Source: Deinobacterium chartae (GTDB taxonomy: Bacteria > Deinococcota > Deinococci > Deinococcales > Deinococcaceae). Taken from it: a stretch of 44,485 bases of DNA. The stretch is from contig NZ_JACHHG010000018.1 of NCBI RefSeq assembly GCF_014202645.1, positions 1 through 44,485 on the forward strand. Direction: 5' to 3'. This document shows, in pieces, positions 1-9,392 of the stretch. Positions within the stretch are counted from its first letter, which is position 1. Each line of letters begins with the position of its first letter. The position numbers and the translations under genes were made by a program. The notes below the pieces were generated by a model. The model had not been told where the DNA came from and searched no databases. It saw only the letters and a program-made list of their open reading frames with translations.

Positions 1-475
1 TTTTTCTGGTCCGGGCGCATTTATACCCACCGCCCGCCCTTGGTCGCGCTTTTTGTCCTGCGGCCCTCGCTCTTTTTTTCCCCCGCCCGGGGGGGGGGGG
101 GGGGGGGGGGGCGGGGGCGCCCCCCCCCCACCACGTGTTCTGCCCGGACTGTCTTGACGCGCCCGTTTTGCTGCAAGCCGTTCTCGCGAGCGCAGCGGGC
201 CTCCTGCTCGTGGCCCCGAACCGGCTTCGGGTCATTTTTCCGCCACGACCTCAGCGCGAAGCAGGAGCGGAGAAGCTGAGAAGCTGGCGTGCAGAGGATA
301 ATGGCCGCGCTCTGCCACACGGCATTTTTCTGACAGCTGCCTCAAAGAGCAGACAAGGCTCCCGTTCATCGGCCCACTCCCAGTCCCACCTAAGGTGGGG
401 TGACGGTCCGCGCAGGGCAGGCAACGTCAGACACGTTCCGGGGAGCGGACACCGGAATCCCGGCAGGGAGGAACC
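1..475. other. Contig edge with G/C homopolymers, then non-coding lead-in
   Basis: The first 130 bases hold T-rich and C-rich stretches and a long G homopolymer (about 90-112) followed by a C run. The other end of the window shows a similar pattern, so this is probably low-quality contig-end sequence. From about 130 to 475 I see no convincing gene: the open frames are low-complexity shadows. A short inverted repeat, CCCACCT/AGGTGGG, lies at 385-399. A GGGAGG ribosome binding site at 466-471 serves the gene starting at 476. Confidence 0.6.
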
Positions 476-1418
476 ATGTTGGTCAACCACGGCACGGTGA
501 TGCAGCGCATCTCCTGGACCGGCGTGCTGGCAGGCGTGCTGGTGGGAGTGGTCATTCAGATCATCTTGATGGTGCTCGGGGTGGGTGTGGGCATCGTGGC
601 CCAAAACGGTGACGGATCAGGTGGCCTCGAGGCCCTGGCCATCGGTGCTCTGATCTGGCTGGCGGTCTCGCTGGCCATCGCGGCCTTTATGGCAGGACTC
701 ACGGCCGCCCGGGCCGCAGGCTACCTTACGCCTGGGCAGGGTCGGCCTGCTGACCGGCATGCTGCTGCTCATGCTGCTGAGCATGTTCACGGTCAACACC
801 CTGATGGCCGGGATCAACGCGGCAGTGGGCCTTACCCGCACGGTGGCAAGCGGCGTTGCACAGGTGGCCAGCGATCCGGGAGTGCAGCGCGAGGTGCGGC
901 AGAACGACCAGTTGCAGGCGTTGCTGACCGGCCTCGACCGCGAGGAGCTGAATCAGCTGATCGCCCAGAATTCGCCGGAACTGAGTCAGGAGCAGGTGGC
1001 GGCGGCCACTGCCACCGTCTCGAACGTGATCAATCACGCTGCCCGCAGTATCGGCCGCAACCTCAGCGACGTCTCGAACATCGGTGAAGTCGTGGGACGC
1101 CGGGCCGACGCGGTACAAGACGCCCTGAACGGGCAGGAGTTCGTGGACCGTCTGCGCTCGCGTGGCCTCAGCCAGGCCGAAGCACAAGAAGTCGCGACCG
1201 TGGTGCGTCAGCGCGCCACCGAGGTGCGCGAACAGACCGAGCAGACTGTCCGCGAAATCGGGCGCATCACGGCTGAAACCGCCGCACGGGCAGCCTGGAT
1301 CTGGTTGCTGGTAGCAGGGATCGTGCTGGGTTTGGCAGCGCTGGGCGGTGGCCGGGGCGGTGACGTTCCTGCAGGCGGAGTGACCAGCGACCGCACCCAA
1401 AGCCTGCACAAATCGTAA
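476..1418 (+). pseudogene. Multipass membrane protein, broken by a +1 frameshift
   Basis: Two overlapping frames make one protein. The first, from ATG 476 (GGGAGG site 5 nt upstream), encodes two hydrophobic helices (about residues 10-35 and 52-82) and then degenerates into His/Arg-rich sequence. The second frame takes over near 726 with a third helix (GLLTGMLLLMLLSMF), a charged helical middle of about 150 residues and a C-terminal helix (about 271-293), ending with TAA at 1418. Removing one base around 722-728 joins them into about 313 residues, with GYLRLGRVGLL across the join. The architecture resembles uncharacterised Deinococcus membrane proteins with an N-terminal TM hairpin and a long soluble middle; the function is unknown. 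The shift could be a sequencing error (the contig end is near), a real mutation or a recoding site. I see no classical slippery heptamer. Confidence 0.7.
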
Positions 1419-1632
1419 TTCACGCCGACGATCCTGAAGTCAGGATACCCACCCCGTCTTTCACCTCGACGTTTAATCGTTCAAGGCCAAATCTGATCCA
1501 TCAAATCAGAATTTGATGATTGGCGACGGAAAATATATTTATACCCGGCAAATTAAGAAATTATACGCGCAATCTATTCTGATAGCGTTCATCGGTCTTC
1601 GAAAGCACCACCCATCAAGGAGGGAGATCCAC
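1419..1632. promoter_or_regulatory. AT-rich intergenic region with an inverted repeat upstream of the stress gene
   Basis: This 214-base gap is much richer in A/T than its surroundings. It holds an 8-bp inverted repeat CATCAAAT/ATTTGATG (1499-1506 and 1511-1518, 4-base spacer), followed by A/T-rich blocks (1531-1545 and 1552-1565) that could hold -10 elements. No single -35/-10 pair is clearly best. Since the next gene is a PRC/YsnF stress-type protein, the repeat could be a stress-regulator operator; that is inference. Confidence 0.4.
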
Positions 1633-2541
1633 ATGGCCAGCTTGGTTCCGCTTTCCGAACTTCATCAAGATCGCAGCCACTTAGGCAGCGACGTGTACGA
1701 CCCGACCGACAAGCCTGCCTTTGGCCGCGATGGCAGCCGGGTCGGCAAGGTCCGCAGCGCCCTGGTAGAACCGGATACCGGTAAAATCCGCTACCTGATC
1801 GTAGACACCGGCAGCTGGTTCAACGCCAAGGAGGTCCTGATCCCGGTCGGTCTGGCCCGCACGGAGGACAACGGCGTTTTCTTCGACTCGCTCACCAAGG
1901 AGCAGGTGCGCGACATGCGCGAGTACCGCTACGGCGAGGAGATTTCCTACGAGCACCAGACCAGCGACGAGGACGTCTTGCGCGGTTCCCGCCCGAGCGG
2001 AGGTGAACGGGCCGGAAGCCGCACGGCCGACCGCGCCTCCTCGAGTGCGCGCTACGATTACCGCGACGAGCAGGCGGACAGCCTGTTCACCACCCCGCAA
2101 CGCCTGCGTCTCCTCGAGGAGCGTCTGGTGGTGCACAAGCGCCGCGAGCACGCCGGTGAGGTCACGGTCAGCAAGCACGTCGAGACCCACCCGGAGCAGG
2201 TGAGCGTGACCCTCAGCCATGACGAGGTGACCATCACCCGCCACCCCGGCAGCGCCGAACCGATCCCCGGGGCGGTCGTCGGCTCGGACAGCCAGAGCGT
2301 ACAGGTGGAGCTCGAGGCCGAACGGGCCGAAGTGCGCAAGCAAGCTTACGTGGCCGAGGAAGTCGAGATTCGCAAACGCAGCGAAACCGAGGCCCAGACC
2401 GTGTCCGATCAGGTGAGCCGTGAGGTGCTCGACGTCGAGAAGAGCGGCCATGTCCACCTCGAGCAGCGCGAGCGGGCCGAATCGGACATGCGCACGGACC
2501 GCAGCGACCGGGGCCCGGACGGCCCCGACAAGCGGCGCTAG
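1633..2541 (+). CDS. PRC-barrel plus YsnF/AvaK (DUF2382) stress protein
   Basis: A predicted 302-residue soluble protein. ATG 1633 is chosen over an upstream in-frame start because an AAGGAGG site lies at 1618-1624. Residues about 20-95 form a PRC-barrel (VGKVRSALVEPDTGKIRYL, then an IPVGLA strand), a fold known from RimM and photosynthetic reaction centre H subunits. A hydrophilic linker rich in Arg/Ser/Asp follows. From about residue 150 there is a YsnF/AvaK (DUF2382) domain (RLLEERLVVHKRREHAGEV) with alternating Val/Glu/Arg strands. Proteins of this build are common in Deinococcus and cyanobacteria and are linked to general stress, but no biochemical role is established. The next gene encodes a second DUF2382-like protein only 33 bases downstream, so the two are probably co-transcribed. 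Confidence 0.85.
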   Translation: MASLVPLSELHQDRSHLGSDVYDPTDKPAFGRDGSRVGKVRSALVEPDTGKIRYLIVDTGSWFNAKEVLIPVGLARTEDNGVFFDSLTKEQVRDMREYRYGEEISYEHQTSDEDVLRGSRPSGGERAGSRTADRASSSARYDYRDEQADSLFTTPQRLRLLEERLVVHKRREHAGEVTVSKHVETHPEQVSVTLSHDEVTITRHPGSAEPIPGAVVGSDSQSVQVELEAERAEVRKQAYVAEEVEIRKRSETEAQTVSDQVSREVLDVEKSGHVHLEQRERAESDMRTDRSDRGPDGPDKRR

Positions 2542-2574
2542 GCGGCCCGCTCCCCCGCCGCAGGAGGTCCATCC

Positions 2575-2976
2575 GTGAACGACGACCAACGCAGCGCCGC
2601 GCAGGCGGAGAAGGTCGCAGACCTCGAGCTGCTCGAGGAACGCGCCGAGATCTCGCGGCGCACGCTCCCGGCGGGCCGCGTGCAGGTGCGCCGCGAACTC
2701 GAGCGTCACGTCGAGACGGTGCAGGTCGAACTCGTCCGTGAGGTGCTGGTCCTCCGCCTCGAGGCGGGCGACGGACCGGGCGTGGTCTTAAACGGCGAGG
2801 TGCTCGCTCCGGGCGAGGAGCGCCGCTTTGAGCTGTACCGCGAGGAGGCCGAAGTGGTGAAGAAAGTTGTCCTCAGCGAGCGGGTGGAGGTCTTCAAACA
2901 GCGCGTGCGTGAGCCCAGGCGGCTCGAGGTGGAGCTGAAACGTCACCGTCTGGTCGTGAACGGCGAGAAGGTCTGA
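2575..2976 (+). CDS. Stand-alone YsnF/AvaK-type DUF2382 protein
   Basis: A 133-residue, very charged protein. It starts at GTG 2575, 7 bases after an AGGAGG site (2562-2567). It holds the same strand pattern as the C-terminal domain of the gene before it (LELLEERAEISRRTLPAGRV, then VELVREVLVLR, then ERVEVFKQRVREP) but no PRC-barrel, so it looks like a duplicated single DUF2382 unit. There is no signal peptide or membrane segment. The short gap to the upstream gene indicates an operon. The molecular function is unknown; a stress-linked role is inferred from the family. Confidence 0.75.
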   Translation: MNDDQRSAAQAEKVADLELLEERAEISRRTLPAGRVQVRRELERHVETVQVELVREVLVLRLEAGDGPGVVLNGEVLAPGEERRFELYREEAEVVKKVVLSERVEVFKQRVREPRRLEVELKRHRLVVNGEKV

Positions 2977-3101
2977 GCGCGGTCGGCAGAGGTGCGGAGG
3001 GGTTTTGTAAGCTTTTGCGTTCGGGGTCGAAGTTGCTGCTCACCGGGTTGGGCAGCAACTTCTTTCAAGCGCACCAGCCCAGCCTCGAGGCACACTGAAG
3101 C

Positions 3102-3818
3102 ATGTCCGCCTCTGCGTTTGCCGCCGCCTTCAGGCGGGGCTGTCTGGATTTCGTGCCGGTGCTCTCCGGAGTGATTCCTTTCGCGCTGATCGCCGGAGTC
3201 GCGGCGGTGCAGGCCGGGCTGACGCCGCTCGAGGCCGCAGCGATGTCTCTGATTGCCTACGCGGGCTCGGCCCAGCTGGTCGCCTGCTCGATGATCGCCA
3301 CGGGCTCTCCGGCCGCCCTGATCGTTGCAACCAGCCTGGTGGTGAACCTGCGCTTCGCCATGTACAGCGCCTCGATCGCGCCCCACCTGACGCGGCTTCC
3401 AGGGCCGCTGAAGCTGCTGGGCGCCTACGCCCTGACCGACCAGACCTACGCCCTTGCCATCGCCCGCCTCGAGCGGGGCGAGTTTGGCAGCGCCGGAGCG
3501 GCCTACTACCTGGGCGCGGCGGCGCTGATGTGGGGTGCTTGGCAAATCGGCAACCTGAGCGGAGCGCTGCTCGGCAGCGGGCTGCCGGCGGCGTGGTCGC
3601 TCGATTTCTCGATCGCCCTGACCTTTATCGCGCTCGCGGTTCCCACGCTGCGCAGCCGTCCGGCGTTGCTGGCAGCCCTGGTGGCAGGAGCAACGGCGGT
3701 CGCCCTGGCCGCCTTGCCCTACCGCCTGGGGCTGATCGTTGCCGCGCTGGCGGGCATCGCTGCCGGAACGCTCGCGCGCCGGACGCTGCCCCTGAGCCGT
3801 GCGGAGCAGCAGCCATGA
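3102..3818 (+). CDS. azlC: AzlC-family branched-chain amino acid exporter, large subunit
   Basis: A 238-residue inner-membrane protein of the usual AzlC/YgaZ length. Family signatures are the N-terminal FRRGCLDFVPVLSGVIPFAL, AYAGSAQLVA and NLRFAMYSASIAPHL, followed by several hydrophobic helices to the end. AzlC works with the small AzlD subunit to export branched-chain amino acids (as YgaZH does for valine and methionine in enterobacteria). Its TGA overlaps the ATG of azlD (3815-3818), showing translational coupling. No strong ribosome site lies before ATG 3102; CACACT five bases upstream may be a degenerate leaderless -10 box. Confidence 0.9.
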   Translation: MSASAFAAAFRRGCLDFVPVLSGVIPFALIAGVAAVQAGLTPLEAAAMSLIAYAGSAQLVACSMIATGSPAALIVATSLVVNLRFAMYSASIAPHLTRLPGPLKLLGAYALTDQTYALAIARLERGEFGSAGAAYYLGAAALMWGAWQIGNLSGALLGSGLPAAWSLDFSIALTFIALAVPTLRSRPALLAALVAGATAVALAALPYRLGLIVAALAGIAAGTLARRTLPLSRAEQQP

Positions 3819-4141
3819 CCCTGGCCTGGATCATCCTGGGCATGGGTGTGGTCAGCCTGCTGCTGCGCGGCTCCTCGATCCTGCTGCTGGGACAGCGCAA
3901 ACTGCCCGGCTGGCTGGCCGAAGCTCTGGCCCTGGTGCCTGCGGCCGTGCTGTCCGCGCTGGTTTTTCCCGAACTGCTGCTGCCCGGCGGGCAACTTCTT
4001 GCCGCCGGGGAGAACCCCCGGCTGTGGGCCGGACTGATCGCCATCGCGGTCGCGTGGCGTACCCGCAACGTCTTGTGGACCTTGGGGAGCGGCATGCTGG
4101 CCCTGTGGCTGCTGCAGGCCCTGCTCGGAGGCGCTCAGTAG
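3815..4141 (+). CDS. azlD: AzlD-family exporter small subunit
   Basis: A 108-residue protein with about four hydrophobic helices. It starts at ATG 3815, inside the stop codon of azlC. Length, hydropathy and the conserved RKLPGWLAEAL and WRTRNVLWTL segments match the AzlD/YgaH family, which forms the second half of the branched-chain amino acid exporter. Its last 7 bases overlap the end of the convergent lipoprotein gene on the minus strand, so the two 3' ends interlock with no room for a terminator. Confidence 0.85.
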   Translation: MTLAWIILGMGVVSLLLRGSSILLLGQRKLPGWLAEALALVPAAVLSALVFPELLLPGGQLLAAGENPRLWAGLIAIAVAWRTRNVLWTLGSGMLALWLLQALLGGAQ

Positions 4142-4581
4142 CTTTTCTGCGTCACCACGTTGCCGCCCGCCGGGTTCTTGACCCGCAGGCTGTAGTGGTA
4201 ATCGCCGCGCTCGACGAAGCGCACCTCGAGGCCCTCGCAGGCCGCAGGAGCGCTGAGCTCCGACGCGCTGGGATACCGTCCGTTGTCGGTCCGGAAGGCC
4301 TCGAGGTCCAGCGCGTAGTCCCGCGCGCAGCTCTCGGCCAGCGCGGTGTTGACCGCGTCGGCACTCGAGGACTGCTCGCGGCGCTCGGCATCCTGGGCGC
4401 GCTCCAGCGCGGCCAGCCGACGTTCAAGGACCGCAACGCGCCGCTCGAGGGCCTGCACGTGTTCATCTTCGCGCGGCGCGCTGTGGCAGGCGACCAGCAA
4501 CAGCGAGAGCAGCAGGGCAGGTTTCACGCGGGTCAGCTTAAACGCCTTGGTCACCGGCGGACATGAGCGGGAAATCTTCAA
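4135..4581 (-). CDS. Small lipoprotein with coiled coil
   Basis: Encodes up to 148 residues with a lipobox (LLVAC, followed by HSAP), so it is probably lipid-anchored. After the Cys comes a Leu/Arg/Glu heptad-like coiled coil (VQALERRVAVLERRLAALER), then a small C-terminal domain containing a Cys pair and LEAFRTDNGRYPS, which recalls the pilin-like pattern in which an N-terminal helix is followed by 'TDNGRYPS'. The start is uncertain: TTG 4581 has a GAGGT site 7 bases upstream, while GTG 4554 or GTG 4527 would give a more normal signal peptide length. The function is unknown; a pseudopilin-like or envelope role is possible. Confidence 0.7.
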   Translation of the reverse strand: MKISRSCPPVTKAFKLTRVKPALLLSLLLVACHSAPREDEHVQALERRVAVLERRLAALERAQDAERREQSSSADAVNTALAESCARDYALDLEAFRTDNGRYPSASELSAPAACEGLEVRFVERGDYHYSLRVKNPAGGNVVTQKSY

Positions 4582-4605
4582 AGCTTTACCTCAACAGCAG
4601 CGACG

Positions 4606-4631
4606 TGGGGCGTGTGACACCCCACGCCCCA
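4606..4631 (-). terminator. Hairpin after the RlmD-like gene
   Basis: TGGGGCGTG (4606-4614) pairs with CACGCCCCA (4623-4631) around an 8-base loop, just downstream of the methyltransferase stop at 4646. There is no U-tract, so intrinsic termination is uncertain. Confidence 0.4.
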
Positions 4632-4645
4632 GAATCCGGCGCGGT

Positions 4646-5869
4646 TCAGCGCTCGAGCAGGCTGAGCACCTCGACGTGCGCGGTCTGCGGATAGAAGTCC
4701 CAGGGGGTCACCGACACCAGCTGAAATCCGCGCCGGGCCAGATCACCCACGTCGCGCGCCCAGGTCGCCGGATCGCAGGAAACGTACACCAGCCTCGAGG
4801 CGTCCGAGCGCAGCAGCGCGTCGCGGACCTCCGCGCCCAGCCCGGCGCGCGGCGGGTCCACCACGACCGTGTCCACGCCGTAAGGCAGGCGCAGCGCGTC
4901 GCCGCGGGCGAACTCCACGTTGCGGATACCCAGGCGCTCGGCGTCGGCTCGGCCGCGCCGCAGCGCTTCCTTGCTGATGTCGAGCACGGTCACGCGGCGG
5001 TAACGGTCGGCCAGGTGCAGCCCCAGCGCTCCGGCCCCGCCGTACAGGTCGAGGGCCTGGTGGCCCTGCCCGGCGAGTTCGGCCGCCTCGAGGTACAGTT
5101 CGGAAGCGGCCGCCGGGTTGACCTGTGCAAAGCCAACGGCCGACACGGACAGGTCCAGTTGGCCGTAACGCTCGAGCACGGTGTCCTGTCCGGCCAGCAG
5201 GTGCGAGCCGCGCGCGAAGCGACGCTCGCCCGGCGCGGAGAGCGACACGCCGACCGCGCCGGCCTCGAGCAGGTGCTCGGTGACCTCGGCGTACTCGTCC
5301 TTGTCGCCCGCAGCGACAATCGCGGCCAGCACCTCGCCGGTGTGGAAGCTGGCGCGCAGCACCAGTTCCTCGAGGCCCACGAGCTTTTCGGGATTCAGGC
5401 GGGCGGTGAATTCTTGCACGGCCTGCACGGCCAGCGGGTCCTGATTGAAGGTGCGCAGCAGGTGACTGCCCCGCTCGCGGTAGGCGAGCCTTCCTTCGAA
5501 CAGCGCGTACTGCAGCGCGGTGCGGTACGCCCACTGCTGCGGCGAGGGCCGGGTCGGACCGACCTCGCCCTCCATGCGGCCGATGCGCTCGAGTGCCTCT
5601 TGCACAAAGCCGCGCTTGTAGCGCAACTGCGCCGCGTACGAGGCGTGAGCGAGGTCGGCGGTAGGCAGTTCCTGCGCCCGCACGCGATCCGGTGAGGCCT
5701 CGAGGACCCGCACGGTGCGCATGCGCAGCAGCGTGGCGCGCGAGTCTTGCAGCGCCTCGGCGGCCTCGACCCGCTCGCCCTCGAGCGCGCCTTCGACCAG
5801 GGCCACGCGACCCTCGACCCGCGTGAGGCCCAGGCCGCCCGCGACGACTTTCTCAATGGTGACTTCCAC
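4646..5869 (-). CDS. RlmD/TrmA-type RNA (uracil-5-)methyltransferase without iron-sulfur cysteines
   Basis: A predicted 407-residue cytosolic enzyme transferring a methyl group from S-adenosylmethionine to C5 of a uridine in RNA, probably rRNA. It has an N-terminal TRAM-like beta-barrel (TIEKVVAGGLGLTRVEGRVA), the FAQVNPAAA motif, the SAM site ALDLYGGAGALGL, VVVDPPRAGLG, the catalytic nucleophile in YVSCDPATWARD, and a C-terminal HVEVLSLLER. RlmD normally has four cysteines binding a 4Fe-4S cluster; here the only cysteine in the whole protein is the catalytic one, so the cluster is absent. GTG 5869 is preferred because AAGGAG lies 9 bases upstream; ATG 5878 abuts that site. It lies downstream of speA on the same strand. 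The exact target base cannot be told from sequence. Confidence 0.85.
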   Translation of the reverse strand: MEVTIEKVVAGGLGLTRVEGRVALVEGALEGERVEAAEALQDSRATLLRMRTVRVLEASPDRVRAQELPTADLAHASYAAQLRYKRGFVQEALERIGRMEGEVGPTRPSPQQWAYRTALQYALFEGRLAYRERGSHLLRTFNQDPLAVQAVQEFTARLNPEKLVGLEELVLRASFHTGEVLAAIVAAGDKDEYAEVTEHLLEAGAVGVSLSAPGERRFARGSHLLAGQDTVLERYGQLDLSVSAVGFAQVNPAAASELYLEAAELAGQGHQALDLYGGAGALGLHLADRYRRVTVLDISKEALRRGRADAERLGIRNVEFARGDALRLPYGVDTVVVDPPRAGLGAEVRDALLRSDASRLVYVSCDPATWARDVGDLARRGFQLVSVTPWDFYPQTAHVEVLSLLER

Positions 5870-5898
5870 GAACAGCATCTCCTTGGCGGATTTTCGGC

Positions 5899-5978
5899 GA
5901 TCCGTTTTCGGTTCCCGGCGAGAAATGACCGTCTGGCAGACGCACTTCCCGCCGAGCAGCGATCACCGAAAACGGATC
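5899..5978. repeat. 14-bp inverted repeat between speA and the methyltransferase
   Basis: GATCCGTTTTCGGT (5899-5912) is repeated exactly in inverted form at 5965-5978, with 52 bases between. A second small palindrome, CGTCTG-G-CAGACG, sits in the middle at 5930-5942. On the minus-strand transcript this would form an 80-nt two-level hairpin between speA and the next gene. It could be a partial terminator, an mRNA-stability element or a regulator site. Confidence 0.6.
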
Positions 5979-5985
5979 ACTCCTC

Positions 5986-7887
<1,902 letters not shown>

Positions 7888-8087
7888 TGACGGAGTCCTC
7901 CAGATGGCTGGGCCGCAAAGGAATTCGAGCGGCCTGCAGACCACATCATCGCACGTCCTCCCCCCGATTACAATGCACTCCATGAAGACTCTTTGTCTTC
8001 GGCCTGGACAGCTCGAACGCCCTGAGCAACTGCGATTGAAGTTGCAAATTTTGACATCCTTTTTGATGAATCTGTCAGATGAAGTTC

Positions 8088-8124
8088 ACAAAAGCGAAGA
8101 GCGAGGCTTTAAGCCTCGCTCTTC
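8088..8124 (-). terminator. Rho-independent terminator of tRNA-Asp
   Basis: A 12-bp stem, GAAGAGCGAGGC (8096-8107) pairing with 8113-8124, has a 5-base loop. Read on the minus strand it begins 4 bases after the tRNA CCA end and is followed by GCTTTTGTG, a short U-tract. Confidence 0.75.
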
Positions 8125-8127
8125 GGG

Positions 8128-8204
<77 letters not shown>

Positions 8205-8302
8205 CCGCCTGCCCTTGCTGTCTTGCTCGGGCGCGGAAAAAAGAATATCCGATCCTGAGAAATGTAATGTGATTTGGAATACATGTTATTGCCGGTCGGC
8301 AT

Positions 8303-8791
8303 CTACGTGCTGGACGCCGCAGAATTCTGTGCATCCTCGAGGATCTTGAAGGCCAGCACCGCCGCGAGCGCCATCAGTTCGGCAGGGGCCCCGCCCTCGA
8401 GGCGCACGTCCTTGCCGTCGTATGCCCCGCCGATCCGACCGCTCAGAACCCCACCGCCCCAGGCGAGTTCGAGGTCCTTGCCCAACTGCCGCCCGCTGAA
8501 GCGCCCCCGCACGGTGCCCGAGACCAGGGTCGCGCGCAGGTCATCGCCCACCACCTCTCCTCCCAGGCGTACGTCCACCGCCTGCGGCGTCAGTTCACCG
8601 CGCACGTCAAAACCCGCGCTCTGACCGCCGACGCGTCCGCTCACACGGCCAGACGCCACCTCGAGGCGTACGTCCTTGCCCTGGAACGCTCCGCCGATCC
8701 GCCCCTCGAGACGATGTCCGTCGAACTGCAGGCGCAGGTCGTACCCGACCGAGGCGCCGCCTACACGTCCAAGAATGCTCTGTTGCGTCAT
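8303..8791 (-). CDS. Protein of six 22-residue Gly-rich repeats
   Basis: A 162-residue protein of unknown function. After MTQQSI, residues 7 to about 138 divide exactly into six tandem 22-residue units with the pattern (L/V)xGR(I/V)GGxxxGxD(V/L)Rxxxxxxx, for example units starting LEGRIGGAFQGKDVRL, VSGRVGGQSAGFDVR and LSGRIGGAYDGKDVRL. A short helical, Ala-rich tail (LMALAAVLAFKILEDAQ) caps the end. Such regular Gly/Asp spacing suggests a beta-solenoid or beta-sheet stack, and the tail could be a membrane- or partner-binding helix. There is no signal peptide. A GGGTGAAGC sequence precedes ATG 8791. I do not recognise the family; bactofilin-like or filament-forming behaviour is only a structural analogy. 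Confidence 0.75.
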   Translation of the reverse strand: MTQQSILGRVGGASVGYDLRLQFDGHRLEGRIGGAFQGKDVRLEVASGRVSGRVGGQSAGFDVRGELTPQAVDVRLGGEVVGDDLRATLVSGTVRGRFSGRQLGKDLELAWGGGVLSGRIGGAYDGKDVRLEGGAPAELMALAAVLAFKILEDAQNSAASST

Positions 8792-8866
8792 GCTTCACCC
8801 TAAGGTCCTTTACCGCTCGGCCTTCTAAGCAGCAAATGGTTCTGGATTGACCGGTTTCTCACGATT

Positions 8867-8872
8867 TAGGCT
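8867..8872 (+). promoter_or_regulatory. Leaderless -10 box (TAGGCT) of the GNAT gene
   Basis: TAGGCT lies 6 bases before ATG 8879, the spacing seen repeatedly in this window for leaderless starts. TTGACC at 8847-8852 is a possible but closely spaced -35 element. Confidence 0.5.
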
Positions 8873-8878
8873 GGCGGC

Positions 8879-9328
8879 ATGAAGTCCCTGACCCTGCGCC
8901 GCGCCACCCTGGAGGACCTGCCCACCCTGGTACCGCTGTTCGACGCCTACCGCCAGTTCTACGGCCAGCCCCCGGACCTGGCTACTGCGGCCCATTTTCT
9001 ACAGGCCCGCCTCGAGCGCGGCGAGTCGGTGGTCCTGCTGGCCGAAGTCGGCGGTCAGGCTGTGGGATTTACCCAGTTGTACGGCAGCTTCTCCTCGGTG
9101 CGGGTGGGCCGGGTGTGGATCCTCAACGACCTGTACGTGTCCCCCGCCGCACGCGGGCGCGGAGCGGGCGCGGCCCTGCTCGAGGCGGCAGCGGATTTCG
9201 CGCGGCAGGACGGGGCCCTGGGCCTGTCCCTGCAGACCGCCCACGACAACCACACCGCCCAGGCCCTCTACGAACGGCTGGGCTGGGTGCGCGACACGGA
9301 CTTTTACACCTACACCCTGACCTTCTGA
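8879..9328 (+). CDS. GNAT-family N-acetyltransferase
   Basis: Encodes a 149-residue cytosolic acetyltransferase. The GNAT core is visible: the N-terminal strand LTLRRATLEDLPTLVPLFDA, an acidic strand WILNDLYVSPAARGRGAGAA that holds the acetyl-CoA pyrophosphate loop (RGRGAG, Q/RxxGxG/A motif), and the C-terminal LQTAHDNHTAQALYERLGW. These are typical of small GNAT enzymes acting on amines or small molecules; the substrate cannot be inferred. It starts immediately after a leaderless-type promoter with no Shine-Dalgarno site. The next gene has its own promoter, so this is probably monocistronic. Confidence 0.9.
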   Translation: MKSLTLRRATLEDLPTLVPLFDAYRQFYGQPPDLATAAHFLQARLERGESVVLLAEVGGQAVGFTQLYGSFSSVRVGRVWILNDLYVSPAARGRGAGAALLEAAADFARQDGALGLSLQTAHDNHTAQALYERLGWVRDTDFYTYTLTF

Positions 9329-9380
9329 ACGCCTTGCGGGCCGCACCACCATTACCCAAGGTGCGCCGCGCTCGAGGCGG

Positions 9381-9386
9381 TATGCT
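9381..9386 (+). promoter_or_regulatory. Leaderless -10 box (TATGCT) of the lipoprotein gene
   Basis: TATGCT ends 6 bases before ATG 9393, and there is no ribosome binding site between them. This is one of the clearest leaderless promoters in the window. Confidence 0.6.
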
Positions 9387-9392
9387 GAAGGC

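Noticed and set aside
1681-2709. Long minus-strand open frame over the PRC/YsnF genes (342 residues)
   Set aside because: It is the antisense shadow of two genes with ribosome sites and known domains; its residue mix is typical of a GC-rich shadow.
8205-8302. Sigma-70 promoter for the minus-strand tRNA-Asp
   Set aside because: A TATTCT-like box is visible but no -35 with correct spacing; I could not support it.
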